DNA of 32,565 nucleotides from Parasitella parasitica (taxonomy: Eukaryota; Mucoromycota; Mucoromycetes; Mucorales; Mucoraceae): assembly GCA_025201805.1 (NCBI GenBank), contig MU619294.1:30247-62811 (forward strand). Reading direction: 5' to 3'. This document shows, in pieces, positions 11,111 through 20,796 of this stretch. The notes beneath the pieces were generated by a model. The model was not told where the DNA came from. It ran no database searches and was given only the letters and a program-made list of their open reading frames with translations. The translations under genes were made by a program, and so were the position numbers. How positions within the stretch are numbered: the stretch's first letter is position 1; each line of letters begins with the position of its first letter.

Positions 11111-11645
11111 TTTTGTTATTGTTATTGCTATTATTATCATTATTATTATTTGGATCTAACAACATGAGGCTACAGCATTGGAGGTCCATTGTTCAAATTT
11201 CTAGTTTGTCTTTGTTGTATAATTTCTCTCATAGAATGGGAAAAGATGAATGCAAGATGGGTTCAAAAGCGAGACTTCTGACATTATTGTAGCAAGTGCA
11301 CAAATTACATCAGGTCTACTTTCAGACAAATCTTTGCACAATCTGCTATGCTATGAGCCTCAGATACCCACATCTTGCAACCAAGGGAATGAGGTTGTAC
11401 CTGATGATTCAAATAGATTGTTTAAGCTGTGCTTTTTTTTTTTAAAAATGTACTCTTGATTGGTGCATGTAATAATAAAAGTACTCCATTGGAAACATGC
11501 ATGTGCAACGATATTCACATATACTTTATTCTCAGGGCCTTGTTGATTTATAATTACGTAGAGCAATGGTAATCTTGATTGTTTATATAGGGGGTTGCTC
11601 TTTGTTATGATGTACAAGTAGAAGTATAACAATGAAACATTAAAA
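11111..11645. other. Intergenic, simple-sequence rich
   Basis: A T run (11101-11114) passes into a (TTA/TTG)n-like tract to about 11152. Short open frames on both strands have no recognisable domain. The stretch upstream of 11645 is promoter-proximal to the F-box gene. Confidence 0.4.
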
Positions 11646-11646
11646 T

Positions 11647-11666
11647 ATTTTAAAAGCATATAAAAG
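11647..11666 (+). promoter_or_regulatory. TATA element of the F-box gene
   Basis: TATTTTAAAAGCATATAAAAG lies about 60 nt before the chosen ATG at 11726. The core TATAAAAG is at 11659-11666. A nearly identical element stands at the same distance upstream of the gene at 20068. Confidence 0.5.
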
Positions 11667-11725
11667 TACACGCGAATTTGATCGAATGGACACCAATAAA
11701 TTTCTTCTACAATATACAAAACCCC

Positions 11726-13621
11726 ATGTCGCAACCATCTAGTTGGAACGAGCTTCCAGGCGACCTTTTACGAGAAGTCTTTGCGTTTGTTGAAGATACA
11801 TCAGACTGGAAAGAATTTAGAAGATTTCTATATCCAATTTTGTTTGTCTGCAAAAACTGGTCAAAGACAGCAAGTTATAGGCTTTACCAAAGGTTGGATC
11901 TTATACAAAGCGAGATTCCTTATATTGCGTCCACACTCAGAACTAAACCAGATATCGGTCCTCTTGTTAAGAGCATTAAGATTCATCTGGATGTCGAAGA
12001 CAAAAAAGCCATTTTCCCCCCAAATCTAGATCATCACCTAAACATCATTTTGAGATGTAGCCCAAATCTTGAGGCATTTGGAAGTACTTCAAGTACCTTT
12101 GAACCTCTGGTCACTTGGAGGCTTCTTGGTCAAGCAGGAAAATCTCACCACGAATGTATGAAGTTTATTAGCTTGATGGACAAATGTATTCCAACATGTC
12201 GCCAGTACACATCACTCTGCTTCAAGTTCATCGATTCGTTATCCGAGCTTCGGCTGTGTCCTGAGGTGTTGCCGGGTCACCATATCAGTGAAGCGGCCAA
12301 CTGCCGCGAATTGAAGGAACGTATACATGAATTCACATCATTGACCAGATTGCAGCTTTGGGGAAACTCAATAGCAAACGTCGCTATTATTACTGAAGTA
12401 GACAACCTAATCGACTGTTACCTCTGTAAAGTACCTTCACTGGAACTTAGAGAGTGTATGTTTTCAAGTAACGACGACTACACAGGAAAAGCGAATCCAA
12501 ACTGCAGCGTAAAGAACCTTCAGCTTACTGACTGCCTGCTTTCAGCGTTCGCACTCCAGTATTTTGCAACAAAGCTACAGGCATTAGAGGAATTCACACT
12601 GACCACCGGCGCTCGCAGCTTTGCAGAACCAGAAACAAAGGACCATTTTGCTGAATGGTGGAGCGAGTTGACGAATGTCTGCCGGAATGCTCAGCATTAC
12701 GATATCAGTATCAAGGATTTAAAAACCAAGACTTATTTGCATCAAATCAGAGGTTGTGCTGAGCTGTTTAACGCACTCGCACAAGGCACCACAGAGTTTA
12801 CCGTGATTTTTGATATAGGAAAATCAACGTCCAAAAGCTACGCCATCGAAATGAAACAAAATGGTTCATCTGTTCGCCTCTTTGATCGTAGTAAAGATGG
12901 CCAAGCATTCATGCAAATTGTACGCATTGCCGATATATTTCAAGCTTTAGAGCCTTGTGTGCCTAATATTATCAGAGTATTGGATATCAAGTACGATCTG
13001 CGTCCTGAAAGAGTGCTAGAGTATCTTGTACATATTGCCAAGAAGGAGAATGTTGGCATCCTGCAAAGGTTCGAAAAGAAGTCGTGGGCCGTCTTCAACG
13101 CTATTATGTCTCTGATTGACGACAAAGCCGTGTTATTAGTGCAGTTGGATAAAACGATCTTCCCTGGATCTGGAGCTGGAGAAATCGCTGTCTCCAGAGA
13201 TACAAGTATTTCTGAACTGAAGCTGACAAACTGTGTATTCTATGATGATGCCTTACGTAAAATGTCGCCGAAACTACCCAAAGTCGACAAATTGATACTT
13301 AGCAGATGCATCTTTCCGACTGAATCTACCTACCAAATCAACATAGATTTCCCAGAAACGAAATTGGGTCACTTGGAATTAAGCCTGAACAGTATTTTTG
13401 ATTCAAGTCGCATTGTCACCCCAGGCAAATGCCATACACTTTCTGTAGCTATAGGTGATGTAATGAGAAATTATGTCTACGCTGAACATGGACACCAAAA
13501 AACGTATCAGGCTACCGATAATGAACCAGTAATTGAGTCTAGATGTGCCGTTAATTTTCACATTTCTATCAAATGTAAAGAGCTGCAAAGTTTGTCTGTT
13601 TCTGATGTAAACGTATTTTAA
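11726..13621 (+). CDS. F-box protein with LRR-like C-terminal region
   Basis: A single exon encodes 631 residues from the ATG at 11726 (context CCCCATGTC). An in-frame ATG at 11678 is only about 12 nt past the TATA box, so it is unlikely. Residues 5-50 form an F-box: WNELPGDLLREVFAFV, then YPILFVCKNWSKTASYRLYQ. F-box proteins recruit substrates to Skp1-Cullin-F-box ubiquitin ligases. The rest is long and leucine-rich with irregular repeats such as SVKNLQLTDCLLSAFALQYF and ISELKLTNCVFYDDALRKM, consistent with an LRR-like substrate-binding solenoid. Such intron-poor F-box/LRR proteins form large families in Mucoromycota. The substrate is unknown. No intron or frameshift is seen. Confidence 0.85.
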   Translation: MSQPSSWNELPGDLLREVFAFVEDTSDWKEFRRFLYPILFVCKNWSKTASYRLYQRLDLIQSEIPYIASTLRTKPDIGPLVKSIKIHLDVEDKKAIFPPNLDHHLNIILRCSPNLEAFGSTSSTFEPLVTWRLLGQAGKSHHECMKFISLMDKCIPTCRQYTSLCFKFIDSLSELRLCPEVLPGHHISEAANCRELKERIHEFTSLTRLQLWGNSIANVAIITEVDNLIDCYLCKVPSLELRECMFSSNDDYTGKANPNCSVKNLQLTDCLLSAFALQYFATKLQALEEFTLTTGARSFAEPETKDHFAEWWSELTNVCRNAQHYDISIKDLKTKTYLHQIRGCAELFNALAQGTTEFTVIFDIGKSTSKSYAIEMKQNGSSVRLFDRSKDGQAFMQIVRIADIFQALEPCVPNIIRVLDIKYDLRPERVLEYLVHIAKKENVGILQRFEKKSWAVFNAIMSLIDDKAVLLVQLDKTIFPGSGAGEIAVSRDTSISELKLTNCVFYDDALRKMSPKLPKVDKLILSRCIFPTESTYQINIDFPETKLGHLELSLNSIFDSSRIVTPGKCHTLSVAIGDVMRNYVYAEHGHQKTYQATDNEPVIESRCAVNFHISIKCKELQSLSVSDVNVF

Positions 13622-13851
13622 CATCTGCTCCCCAATGCCATTCCTTTGGTGATCTTTAAAGTGCGGTTATCGCGTCCTTGGGGATACGTCTTTGTTAAAT
13701 AAAATTTTGAATTTATGCTCTCACTTACAATAAATCAACAACCACGGTCACTATTTGTAGTAAAGCTATGAAAAAAAAAACATATATCTACTTTCAAATC
13801 CACATATCTCAATATAGTTACTTCAAAAATTAGTTTCTAAAACTTTATACA

Positions 13852-14517
13852 ATGGCTTTAAAAGAAGACGATTCAAATACTGTTAAAAGAGTGCAAACTT
13901 CTGACTACGATATTGGACGAGTAATTGGGTTGCATGAGTACGGTGTTCCGAGTTCCGCTATCGCCAAGTCGACGGGCATCAAGGAAGGTACTGTGAAGGG
14001 TCTGATATACAGATACAAGCACAAAGGCTCGGCACTTCCAGCACAAAGACCTGGCCGACCTCCAAAGCTTGACGAAAGGGATAAAAGAGTCATCAGACGC
14101 GAGCTAAGAAAGGAACCATCGAAGCCAATGAAAGATCATTTGGCTGATTTACATGACATTGGATACGACATCCATTTGAACACTTACAGAAAGTGTCTCG
14201 TAGACTTAGGTTTAAAACCTAATAAACCTGCTCACAGACCACAGCGAAAGAAACAGCTCACAAGGAAAGAAGACTACAATGGGCAAAAGATAAAGTAGAT
14301 ATTCACCACACTGGTCAATGAAAGTTATGTGATTTGGTCGGATGAATTAAAATTCAACATTGTAGGCCATGATTCTGGTACTAGAGTCATCCACCAAATC
14401 AATAAAAGAATTTATGAAAGCCATGTTATCGAGACCACAAATTTTGGTAATGGTTTGGGGGATGTTTTAAAGTTATCAAGACACAATTCGATCAGCTCGA
14501 ATATATCAAGTGTTTAA
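13852..14517 (+). pseudogene. Tc1/mariner-like transposase, broken
   Basis: The first 148 codons (13852-14298) encode the bipartite helix-turn-helix DNA-binding region of a Tc1-type transposase: DIGRVIGLHEYGVPSSAIAK, GTVKGLIYRYKHKGS, the hinge motif RPGRPPKLDERDKRVI and LGLKPNKPAHRPQRKKQLT. Near 14275 the expected text QWAKDKVDIH is in another frame (about 14279-14308), and the original frame hits TAG at 14296-14298. The original frame then resumes with SYVIWSDELKFNIVGHDSG, which contains the first catalytic Asp of the DDE domain. The second Asp and the final D/E region are not recognisable. So there are at least two frameshifts and loss of the C-terminal half. Terminal inverted repeats were not found by eye. 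Confidence 0.85.
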
Positions 14518-15232
14518 AAGAGTTGAAAAGTACTCATTTGGATCTCTATTGGGTTAATACGACCCGACGCGTTGTTGCTGATAATACTTTGAATAGGAAA
14601 AGGGACCACGCCATTAGTCATTCCCTGGAGTCAAAGGTGTGTATTGCACTCGGTTTAGCTGATATTTACTTGACAATTACCATTTGTGTGCAGAAAACCC
14701 GCCGCCAAACTTCACAAACGTTTGTTTTAATACATTATACGTCTTCTATTGCTGATGCTATCATCTTTATAATCTTAAAACTGAAAATAATCTAATTGGC
14801 TTTTTCAAACAAAGGAAACTCTTCACAGAGAAGTGAAGTGAGCGAGTGGGCCAGGCTGAGACAGATTGAGCCTGTAAATAAGACTTTGCCTGAATTACAC
14901 AAAAAGCTGGTGTCAAAGTAGGGAAGGAGCCTGTAGCAACTACTATAAAGGACAATCATGGAAAAATTGTGTTGGAAGCAAAAACAATTATTCGACTCTT
15001 TTGTTTTATCAAACCACCCTCGTTTACAGTTCTTTGGCCTTCCAATTTGTAGACTTCATTATTAACTTCTCTTGAATCGCCAAACAAGTTCGTGACTCGA
15101 CGATTTTCTGATGGAAATAAACTTAATTGGTAGCCCACTGCCAAACCATGGTCTTTTATAAATGTGAAAAAATTACCTTTTTCTTCTTCTTCGATAGCAT
15201 TACAATCACAACTTTAACAACTTTTGATCCAA
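14518..15232. other. Probable transposon debris, no gene recognised
   Basis: This stretch follows the broken transposase. Plus-strand text near 14840-14985 (RLRQIEPVNKTLPELHKKLV, one stop, then VGKEPVATTIKDNHGKIV) and minus-strand text near 15144-14956 (NRRVTNLFGDSREVNNEVYK) are open for 50-60 codons each. I recognise neither, and they overlap. They may be antisense views of the same repetitive sequence. The last 30 bases form a plausible leader for the RnpA-like gene. Confidence 0.35.
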
Positions 15233-15646
15233 ATGAAGATTCCTGGTATCTCTTCAGAGCGTTTGACAGCAATCTTCTCCAAACAATCTCGTTTGATGCA
15301 GTCAACCGACAGTTTCAACCTAAAAGCTATTCAAAATGAAACAAAAAACGTCAACCGTGTTGCTATTATTACTGGAAAAAAGAACATAAGCAAGTCTGCT
15401 GTGATAAGAAATAGATCTGATCGTCGCATCAAGTCAGCACTGCAAACTGTATATCCTACTTTGAAGATGAAAGGTATTATGGCAATATTTTACTATTCAA
15501 AAAGTGCAGGTCTTGATACTTTATTAGGGTATGATTTTATGTATTTTTCTAAACCACCCGTGGTAACGGTTCCCTGGACTACGCTGATGGAGCAGGTGAA
15601 AAGTTCTATGGCAGCACTGGAAAAGAAAGCAGCGACGAAGAAATGA
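15233..15646 (+). CDS. Bacterial-type RNase P protein (RnpA)-like protein
   Basis: Exons 15233-15473 and 15528-15646 give 119 residues, the usual RnpA size. The 54-nt intron is a multiple of three and has no stop, so the unspliced frame also stays open; splicing restores LKMKGYDFMYFSK. Landmarks in family order: SERLTAIFSK at the N-terminus, RVAIITGKKNISKSAVIRNR, DRRIKSAL, then GYDFMYF and WTTLMEQVKSSMAALEKKA. The central AVIRNRSDRRIK nearly matches the RnpA signature (A-x2-R-N-[KRQL]-[LIVM]-[KRA]-R-x2-K), with Ser-Asp replacing the hydrophobic/basic pair. RnpA helps RNase P RNA mature tRNA 5' ends. A mitochondrial partner role is inferred, since bacteria-like RNase P RNAs are known from zygomycete mitochondrial DNA. 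No clear mitochondrial presequence is seen. The alternative is an unrelated small basic protein of the same fold. Confidence 0.65.
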   Translation: MKIPGISSERLTAIFSKQSRLMQSTDSFNLKAIQNETKNVNRVAIITGKKNISKSAVIRNRSDRRIKSALQTVYPTLKMKGIMAIFYYSKSAGLDTLLGYDFMYFSKPPVVTVPWTTLMEQVKSSMAALEKKAATKK

Positions 15647-16380
15647 CCAAAACTTGGAAATATCTATGGCTTCGTTGTCACCATACGTCTCGCAGGTACA
15701 AGTAGTATAACTTTTCATTGCTGTCAGAAACAGTCTTGTGTAATTGCGTTTAATGAGTATCATACCTGGAGAAAATCCAGCCCGGTTTTACATCGCCCGA
15801 CTTGTATGAATAGTGGATGTAAGACCAGTTTGGTGGACATCAGTCTGTGCCTTCACAGGTCACGATCGAGCAAATGGTGGATGGATGTGTTGCCATGGCA
15901 GCAAGAATAAACGAGAGCCTCCAATTAACGATAATAGATTTACATAACTAGTTGAATGTTTTGGTATAATCCAACCTGCCATCATTTTTGCTTAGGCATC
16001 ACAAGTTTTCATTAAATAAACAAAGGCCATGTACTGCGAAAATAAATGAATGCGAGTTTTTATCATGGATTTATACGTGTCGATCAAAGTTTATGTAACT
16101 ATTCAAAAGACACGTTACATCAATTTGTGCTATATCCGGGCATGTCCAAACCGTTGTGTCTCCTTTAAAAATGTCACTGGTTCTCGGATGTCTTTTGATG
16201 ACTGATGACATATAAATATCAACATAAATTTCACATGCATTTTGTACGAGAAACCAGTTGCATTTCAGTACAAAAAGATTCCCACATAGTCTTTTCCACC
16301 AATTCTCTTTCTTTCCTTCCACAACAACATTAGTGTCTTCCATCTCTTCCCCCCCCCCCTACTCTTTGTTGCAAGATAAA
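15647..16380. other. Intergenic: promoter side of the acyl-CoA dehydrogenase gene
   Basis: No gene recognised. AATAAA sites near 16014 and 16040 could end the upstream transcript. The 100 nt before the next ATG are pyrimidine-rich with a C run at 16349-16359, fitting a promoter or 5' UTR of an actively expressed fungal gene. Confidence 0.5.
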
Positions 16381-18069
16381 ATGCCAGAATTAAAAGTATT
16401 CACCAGAGCTGAGGTAGCTAAACACAATACCGAAGATGATTGCTGGATCATTATCGATGGTGCCGTCTACAACGTATCCACCTTTGCTCAATTGCATCCT
16501 GGTGGAAGTCAAATCTTGGTTGAATTAGGCGGAAAGGACGTTACAGGTACAAAACGAAATATTTAATTTATACAAACTTAGTCGTGCATTTTCTAATGCA
16601 AAACGCAAATATACACTGCAGACGACTTTTATGGTCTTCATCGTCAAGAAGTCCTGATTAAATACGCCCCTCGCCTCAAGATTGGAAGTATTGAAAACGA
16701 AGTGGCTCAAGTCAGCATCCCTGCTCCTGGCGAGCTTTCCGCTGTTCCTTATGCTGAACCTAGCTACTGGATGGGTTTCAAGAGCCCCTATTTCAAGTAT
16801 GTTATTTTTGTGTGTTATAACCTTTATCAAAGATCGCTTGCCATTAACAGACAACTGCCAATTTTTTTTTTTAGCGAGACCCACACTGCTTTCCGCAAAG
16901 CCATCCGTGCTATTTATGATGAAATCAGACCTGAAGCCATTTTGGCTGAAGATCAAGGTACTTATCCTAGCAAGGAGCTCTATGCGAAATTGGGAGAAGC
17001 GGGTGTATTAGCATCTCAGCTTGGTCCTGGCGAGCATCTTAAAGGCATGAAGCTGCCTGGTGGCGTTCGTCCTGAAGAATTTGATTATTTCCATGAAATG
17101 ATTGCTCATCAAGAGACATCTCGCCTTGGTGCACCTGGTTTTACTGATGGTATCTCTTCAGGCTACAGTATTGGCCTTCCTCCCATCTTCAACTTTGGCT
17201 CAGCTGCCCTCAAGGCTCGTGTTGTTCCTGAGGTCTTGCTTGGCAAGAAGCGCATCTGCTTGGCAATCACTGAGCCTTATGCTGGCTCCGATGTTGCTCG
17301 TATCCGCACCACAGCTAAGCGTACTCCCGATGGAAAGCACTTTATTATCAATGGCGTCAAAAAGTGGATCACTAACGGCGCTTTCTCTGACTATTTCACT
17401 GTCGCTGCAACTACCGAAAAGGGTATCACTGTATTCTTTGTCGAGCGTGATGACAATATAGAGACCAAGCAGATCAAAACCTCATACTCCCCTTCTGCAG
17501 GCACAGCTTACATTACATTCGAAAACGTCAAGGTGCCTGCCGAAAACATCATCGGTAAGGAAGGTGAAGGCTTCAAGGTTATCATGTTTAATTTTTCACA
17601 TGAGCGTGTCTATATCTGTGCTGCTGTTACGGGTGCCTCTCGTGCTATCATCGAGGATTGCTTCAAATGGGCTAACCAACGCAAAGTCTTTGGCAAAAGA
17701 CTCATTGACCAGCCTGTTATCCGCAACAAATTGGCCTCGATGATTGCACAGCTGGAGGCTGTTGAGAACTGGCTGGAACACATTACCTACCAAATGTGCA
17801 CGATGCCTTACTTGGAGCAGTCTGTCAAATTAGCTGGCCCCATTGGCTTATTAAAGTACCAAGTTACTCGTGTTTCTCACAATATCGCTGACGATGCCTG
17901 CCAAATCTTTGGCGGGCGTGCAATTACCAAAACTGGCATGGGTCGTGCCGTCGAAGCATTCCAAAGAACTTACAAGTTTGGTGCTATCCTCGGTGGTTCC
18001 GAAGAAATCATGGCTGATCTCGGTATCAGACAAGCCATGAAATACTTTCCTCAAGGTGCTAAGCTTTAA
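16381..18069 (+). CDS. Cytochrome b5-acyl-CoA dehydrogenase fusion, PTS1 C-terminus
   Basis: Exons 16381-16546, 16622-16796 and 16875-18069 give 511 residues. Residues 1 to about 80 are a cytochrome b5 domain: [20 protein letters not shown], heme-ligand motif LHPGG, and the second His in DFYGLHRQ. Residues from about 115 on are an acyl-CoA dehydrogenase with the N-terminal helical domain, the signature [20 protein letters not shown], the substrate/FAD middle domain ([20 protein letters not shown]) and the C-terminal helices ([55 protein letters not shown]). The enzyme oxidises acyl-CoA to enoyl-CoA with FAD. The fused b5 could receive electrons. The protein ends AKL, a peroxisomal targeting type 1 signal, so peroxisomal beta-oxidation is inferred. 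Codon use is visibly more biased (GCT, CGT, AAG) than in neighbours, suggesting high expression. Confidence 0.92.
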
Positions 18070-18153
18070 ATAACAATCGTCTTGCTGCTTCAAATACCTT
18101 TATTTATTGAATAAAATCAAATGTTTCTTTACTGATTTATGTTGTAAAATGCA

Positions 18154-18176
18154 CTTTTTTTTTTTTTTTTTTTTTA
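18154..18176. repeat. T run in the convergent 3' region
   Basis: About 22 consecutive T lie between the stop of the dehydrogenase (18069) and that of the Mso1-like gene (18192, minus). AATAAA at 18109-18114 probably serves the dehydrogenase transcript. Confidence 0.8.
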
Positions 18177-18191
18177 CAGGAGCAATTTTCA

Positions 18192-19394
18192 TCAAAAATA
18201 ATAGGCGTTATTTCTAATGGGCTTTGGTGATGGCTTGGATGGTATATTATGGTGGCTGGTTTCTTTGTTGTAATAATGAGAGGGCGGTGGTAGTCGAGCA
18301 GTATTCACACGTCTAGGTGTTGTGGATTCATAGATTTGATTGGACCCATCAGTAAAGTGAGAAGAATGAGGAGGCATGCGTTCGCTTTGAGAGCGAAATA
18401 CAGACGATTTTTTGTAGTAATCTTTGCTTGAATGATCCAGTTTTTCTGTTCTTAATGCTTGTATTTCCTTTTCTCTAGATGACAGATGCTGGGTTTCTTG
18501 TGGCTGCCATAGTCGGCGGGTACGACATGATTTTTTGCGGTCCATGATTGCTTGATCTTGTATCACATATGTATCCAAACTGCCCGCTAACGTAGAAATA
18601 GGCGTTTGGTCGTCATAAAGCCAAGCTGGTAATGGTCCTCTGCTGACACTCTGGTGGTATTCTCGAAGTATTCTAGACACGTGTGTTTCTCCCTCCCAAT
18701 GATCATCATCTGAATCTAAAATAAACATTACGATCAGTCTCCTTGCTAATTGCGCCATCCCAGGTGGATCTACTTACCAGGATCATTATCCTCCTCAACT
18801 GATATAGTTGCATGGATGATTCTTTCCCAGAGTTTGCCAGATTTGGACGACTCTTCCTCTTTAAACGAAAATATTAGCATACCAAGACATGCACATGATT
18901 GCAAGCGGATTCTTACTTTTTTCTGCTATTAAATCCTTCCATTTCTCGTTATCTTTCATTTTACCCCACAGTTTTTTGCCATTGGCAGCTGCTGCTTGAT
19001 TGCTCAGGTTAGACGCATAATTGTTGAAATAGATTGACTCGCTGTGGTCTTCGTTTGGCTGCTCCTGCACATCATGGCAAGGTTTTTTGACATCTGATGT
19101 GTTGTTGCTTTTAAAAAAGTTCCATTTGCCGCTTTCCATTGAGCTATCCGATGCTTGCCGTGTTACAATGTTTGGCACAGGACTAGAATCTACAAGGTCG
19201 GGCACATCTTGGTCCTCAGGCTCATTATTCCAGCTTGCCGATAAAGATGTAGTGCTTGAACAAAGTATTGGTAGCTGAGGCAATTTATTACTGGAACTGC
19301 ATTTGTGCCTGGCAGGGTATAGTCCGACGTCTTGATTGCAATCTTTGCAGAGCACGACGAGGGTTGAAACTCTATAATCGTTTCGAAATGCCAT
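18192..19394 (-). CDS. Mso1-like Sec1-binding protein with N-terminal Cys/His motif
   Basis: Minus-strand exons 19394-18917, 18858-18778 and 18715-18192 give 360 residues with both joins in frame. The middle exon joins the segment KLWGKMKDNEKWKDLIAEK to SGKLWERIIHATIS and the acidic DNDPDSDDDHWEG. Directly after is GETHVSRILREYHQ followed by GPLPAWLYDD, closely like the fungal Mso1 Sec1-binding consensus (DTHISRVLRxYYxxKGRPxPxWL). Mso1 binds the SM protein Sec1 and helps SNARE assembly in exocytosis at the plasma membrane. The N-terminus carries CKDCNQDVGLYPARHKC, a CxxC plus HxC pattern that may bind zinc and is not part of yeast Mso1 as I know it. The C-terminal third is low complexity, rich in Ser, His and Pro. 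Functional assignment rests on the Sec1-binding motif. Confidence 0.75.
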
Positions 19395-19420
19395 TTAATA
19401 TTTTTGGTTGAAAATGAAAG

Positions 19421-19473
<53 letters not shown>
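19421..19473. repeat. A53 homopolymer (T53 on the minus strand)
   Basis: Fifty-three consecutive A on the plus strand, so 53 T on the coding strand of the Mso1-like gene, ending 27 nt before its ATG. Poly(dA:dT) tracts exclude nucleosomes in fungal promoters. The exact length may be affected by sequencing or assembly. Confidence 0.9.
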
Positions 19474-19475
<2 letters not shown>

Positions 19476-20067
19476 ACAGGATGGGAGCCAAAGTTCTGTA
19501 AATATGAGCTTGTTATACTTGATAATCTGCCTTTGAAATGAAAATAGTAGCAGCGTACATCTTTCCTCGAAATGCAGAAAAAAAAGGGGAAACCAGTATT
19601 ACACTTGCTCCTGAATAATTTCAGGAGCCACCTTGTTTTTTTTATTATTTATTTATTTACAACAATCAAATTTAAAAAAGATGAATGAACGAGGCACAGA
19701 AAAAGGGAGATTCTGATAGATTTTTTGAATGAATGAATGCCAAACTGAGAATATCTCAAAATGAGGACCAGTCAGATGACAGAATGTGTGTACATATTTG
19801 GAGATGGTGATATGCAAATGTTTTCTTGCTCATATTAATTCTTTTTATAGGAAACAACAATGACAGTCTGAAGTTACACAGGCTTCTGCCAAGTTTCATT
19901 GTATAGTAAGTGTATAGTCATCACTGAAAAGCTGGTGATAAAACAGTAAAATCACAAAAAATGTCTATGCAAATGATCATTATGCTATTTTAAAAGTATA
20001 TAATGAACATAAAATTCGCTGTTAGCCTACCTTTTACGTACAAACCAGTTTATCAATTTAGTATAAA
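19474..20067. promoter_or_regulatory. Divergent intergenic region with TATA element
   Basis: This separates the minus-strand Mso1-like gene from the plus-strand C2H2-like gene. The element TATTTTAAAAGTATATAA lies at 19986-20003, with the TATA core at 19997-20004, about 64 nt before the ATG at 20068. It shares almost the whole sequence with the element before the F-box gene. Nothing else is recognised. Confidence 0.5.
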
Positions 20068-20796
20068 ATGAACAACAGTAATCAATGCATTCTTGTCCAG
20101 CTACAATACACTTGTTACATCTGCTTGCAAAAGTGTTGTGACGCAAAATCTCTAAATTTTCACCTCTCAAAAGAGCATTACCATGGCAGCATAGTTGAAA
20201 GAGATTTCCCTACAGAATCAATTTATTCGAATCAATTTCAATACTTGAATTTGATGACAACAACAGTATTTGATGTTCACTACGCACAGAATGTTCAGAT
20301 AAGACAAGCCTGTAGCATATGCTACCAGCATTTCGAAAACATCGATCTTCTAAGCAGTCATATGATAATTGACCATTTCAGTCATGAAAACCAAGACGAA
20401 AGCAATACATGTGATGAAACAATTGACTTCTTGAGAAGCTACCCTAGCTTTGGTAATGATCAAGCTTTTTTAGGTCATGATCCAACTCATGATTATCAAG
20501 AATCTAGACTTATGACTACTTGTATTGACCAACAAGATACCCAAAATGACGCAGATTTGTTCACACACTTTTATAATTCACTACGCGGGAATGTTAGAAA
20601 CAGCGGCATTGGAGTTGCACAAAATAGTGAGCAAGAAGATGCTGATGACGAATGTAGTGACCAAGCTATGTATGATATACAAAGTGAGGGTAATGAGCAA
20701 GACCGAGATAGTGGTGGGCTCGTTGGAACTGACGACGATGATGAAAGCGATCTAAGCCAAGGCATTGAAGAAAGCGTACAAGACGAGAAACAATAA
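20068..20796 (+). CDS. C2H2-like zinc-finger protein with acidic tail
   Basis: A single exon of 242 residues. Two C2H2-type fingers are visible: CYICLQKCCDAKSLNFHLSK followed by EH (residues 16-37), and CSICYQHFENIDLLSSHMII followed by DH (about residues 82-103). The second half is strongly acidic (SEQEDADDECSD, GTDDDDESDLSQGIEES) and lacks a known domain. The pattern would suit a small transcription factor with an acidic activation region, but nothing shows DNA binding, and the two fingers are separated by about 44 residues rather than a TGEKP-type linker. No close family is recognised. A good TATA element and an undamaged frame argue that it is a real gene. Confidence 0.6.
   Translation: MNNSNQCILVQLQYTCYICLQKCCDAKSLNFHLSKEHYHGSIVERDFPTESIYSNQFQYLNLMTTTVFDVHYAQNVQIRQACSICYQHFENIDLLSSHMIIDHFSHENQDESNTCDETIDFLRSYPSFGNDQAFLGHDPTHDYQESRLMTTCIDQQDTQNDADLFTHFYNSLRGNVRNSGIGVAQNSEQEDADDECSDQAMYDIQSEGNEQDRDSGGLVGTDDDDESDLSQGIEESVQDEKQ

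Noticed and set aside
10958-11459. Several plus-strand open frames of 69-89 codons
   Set aside because: Those up to about 11110 are antisense to the LINE ORF1 remnant; the others are low-complexity or have no recognisable content.
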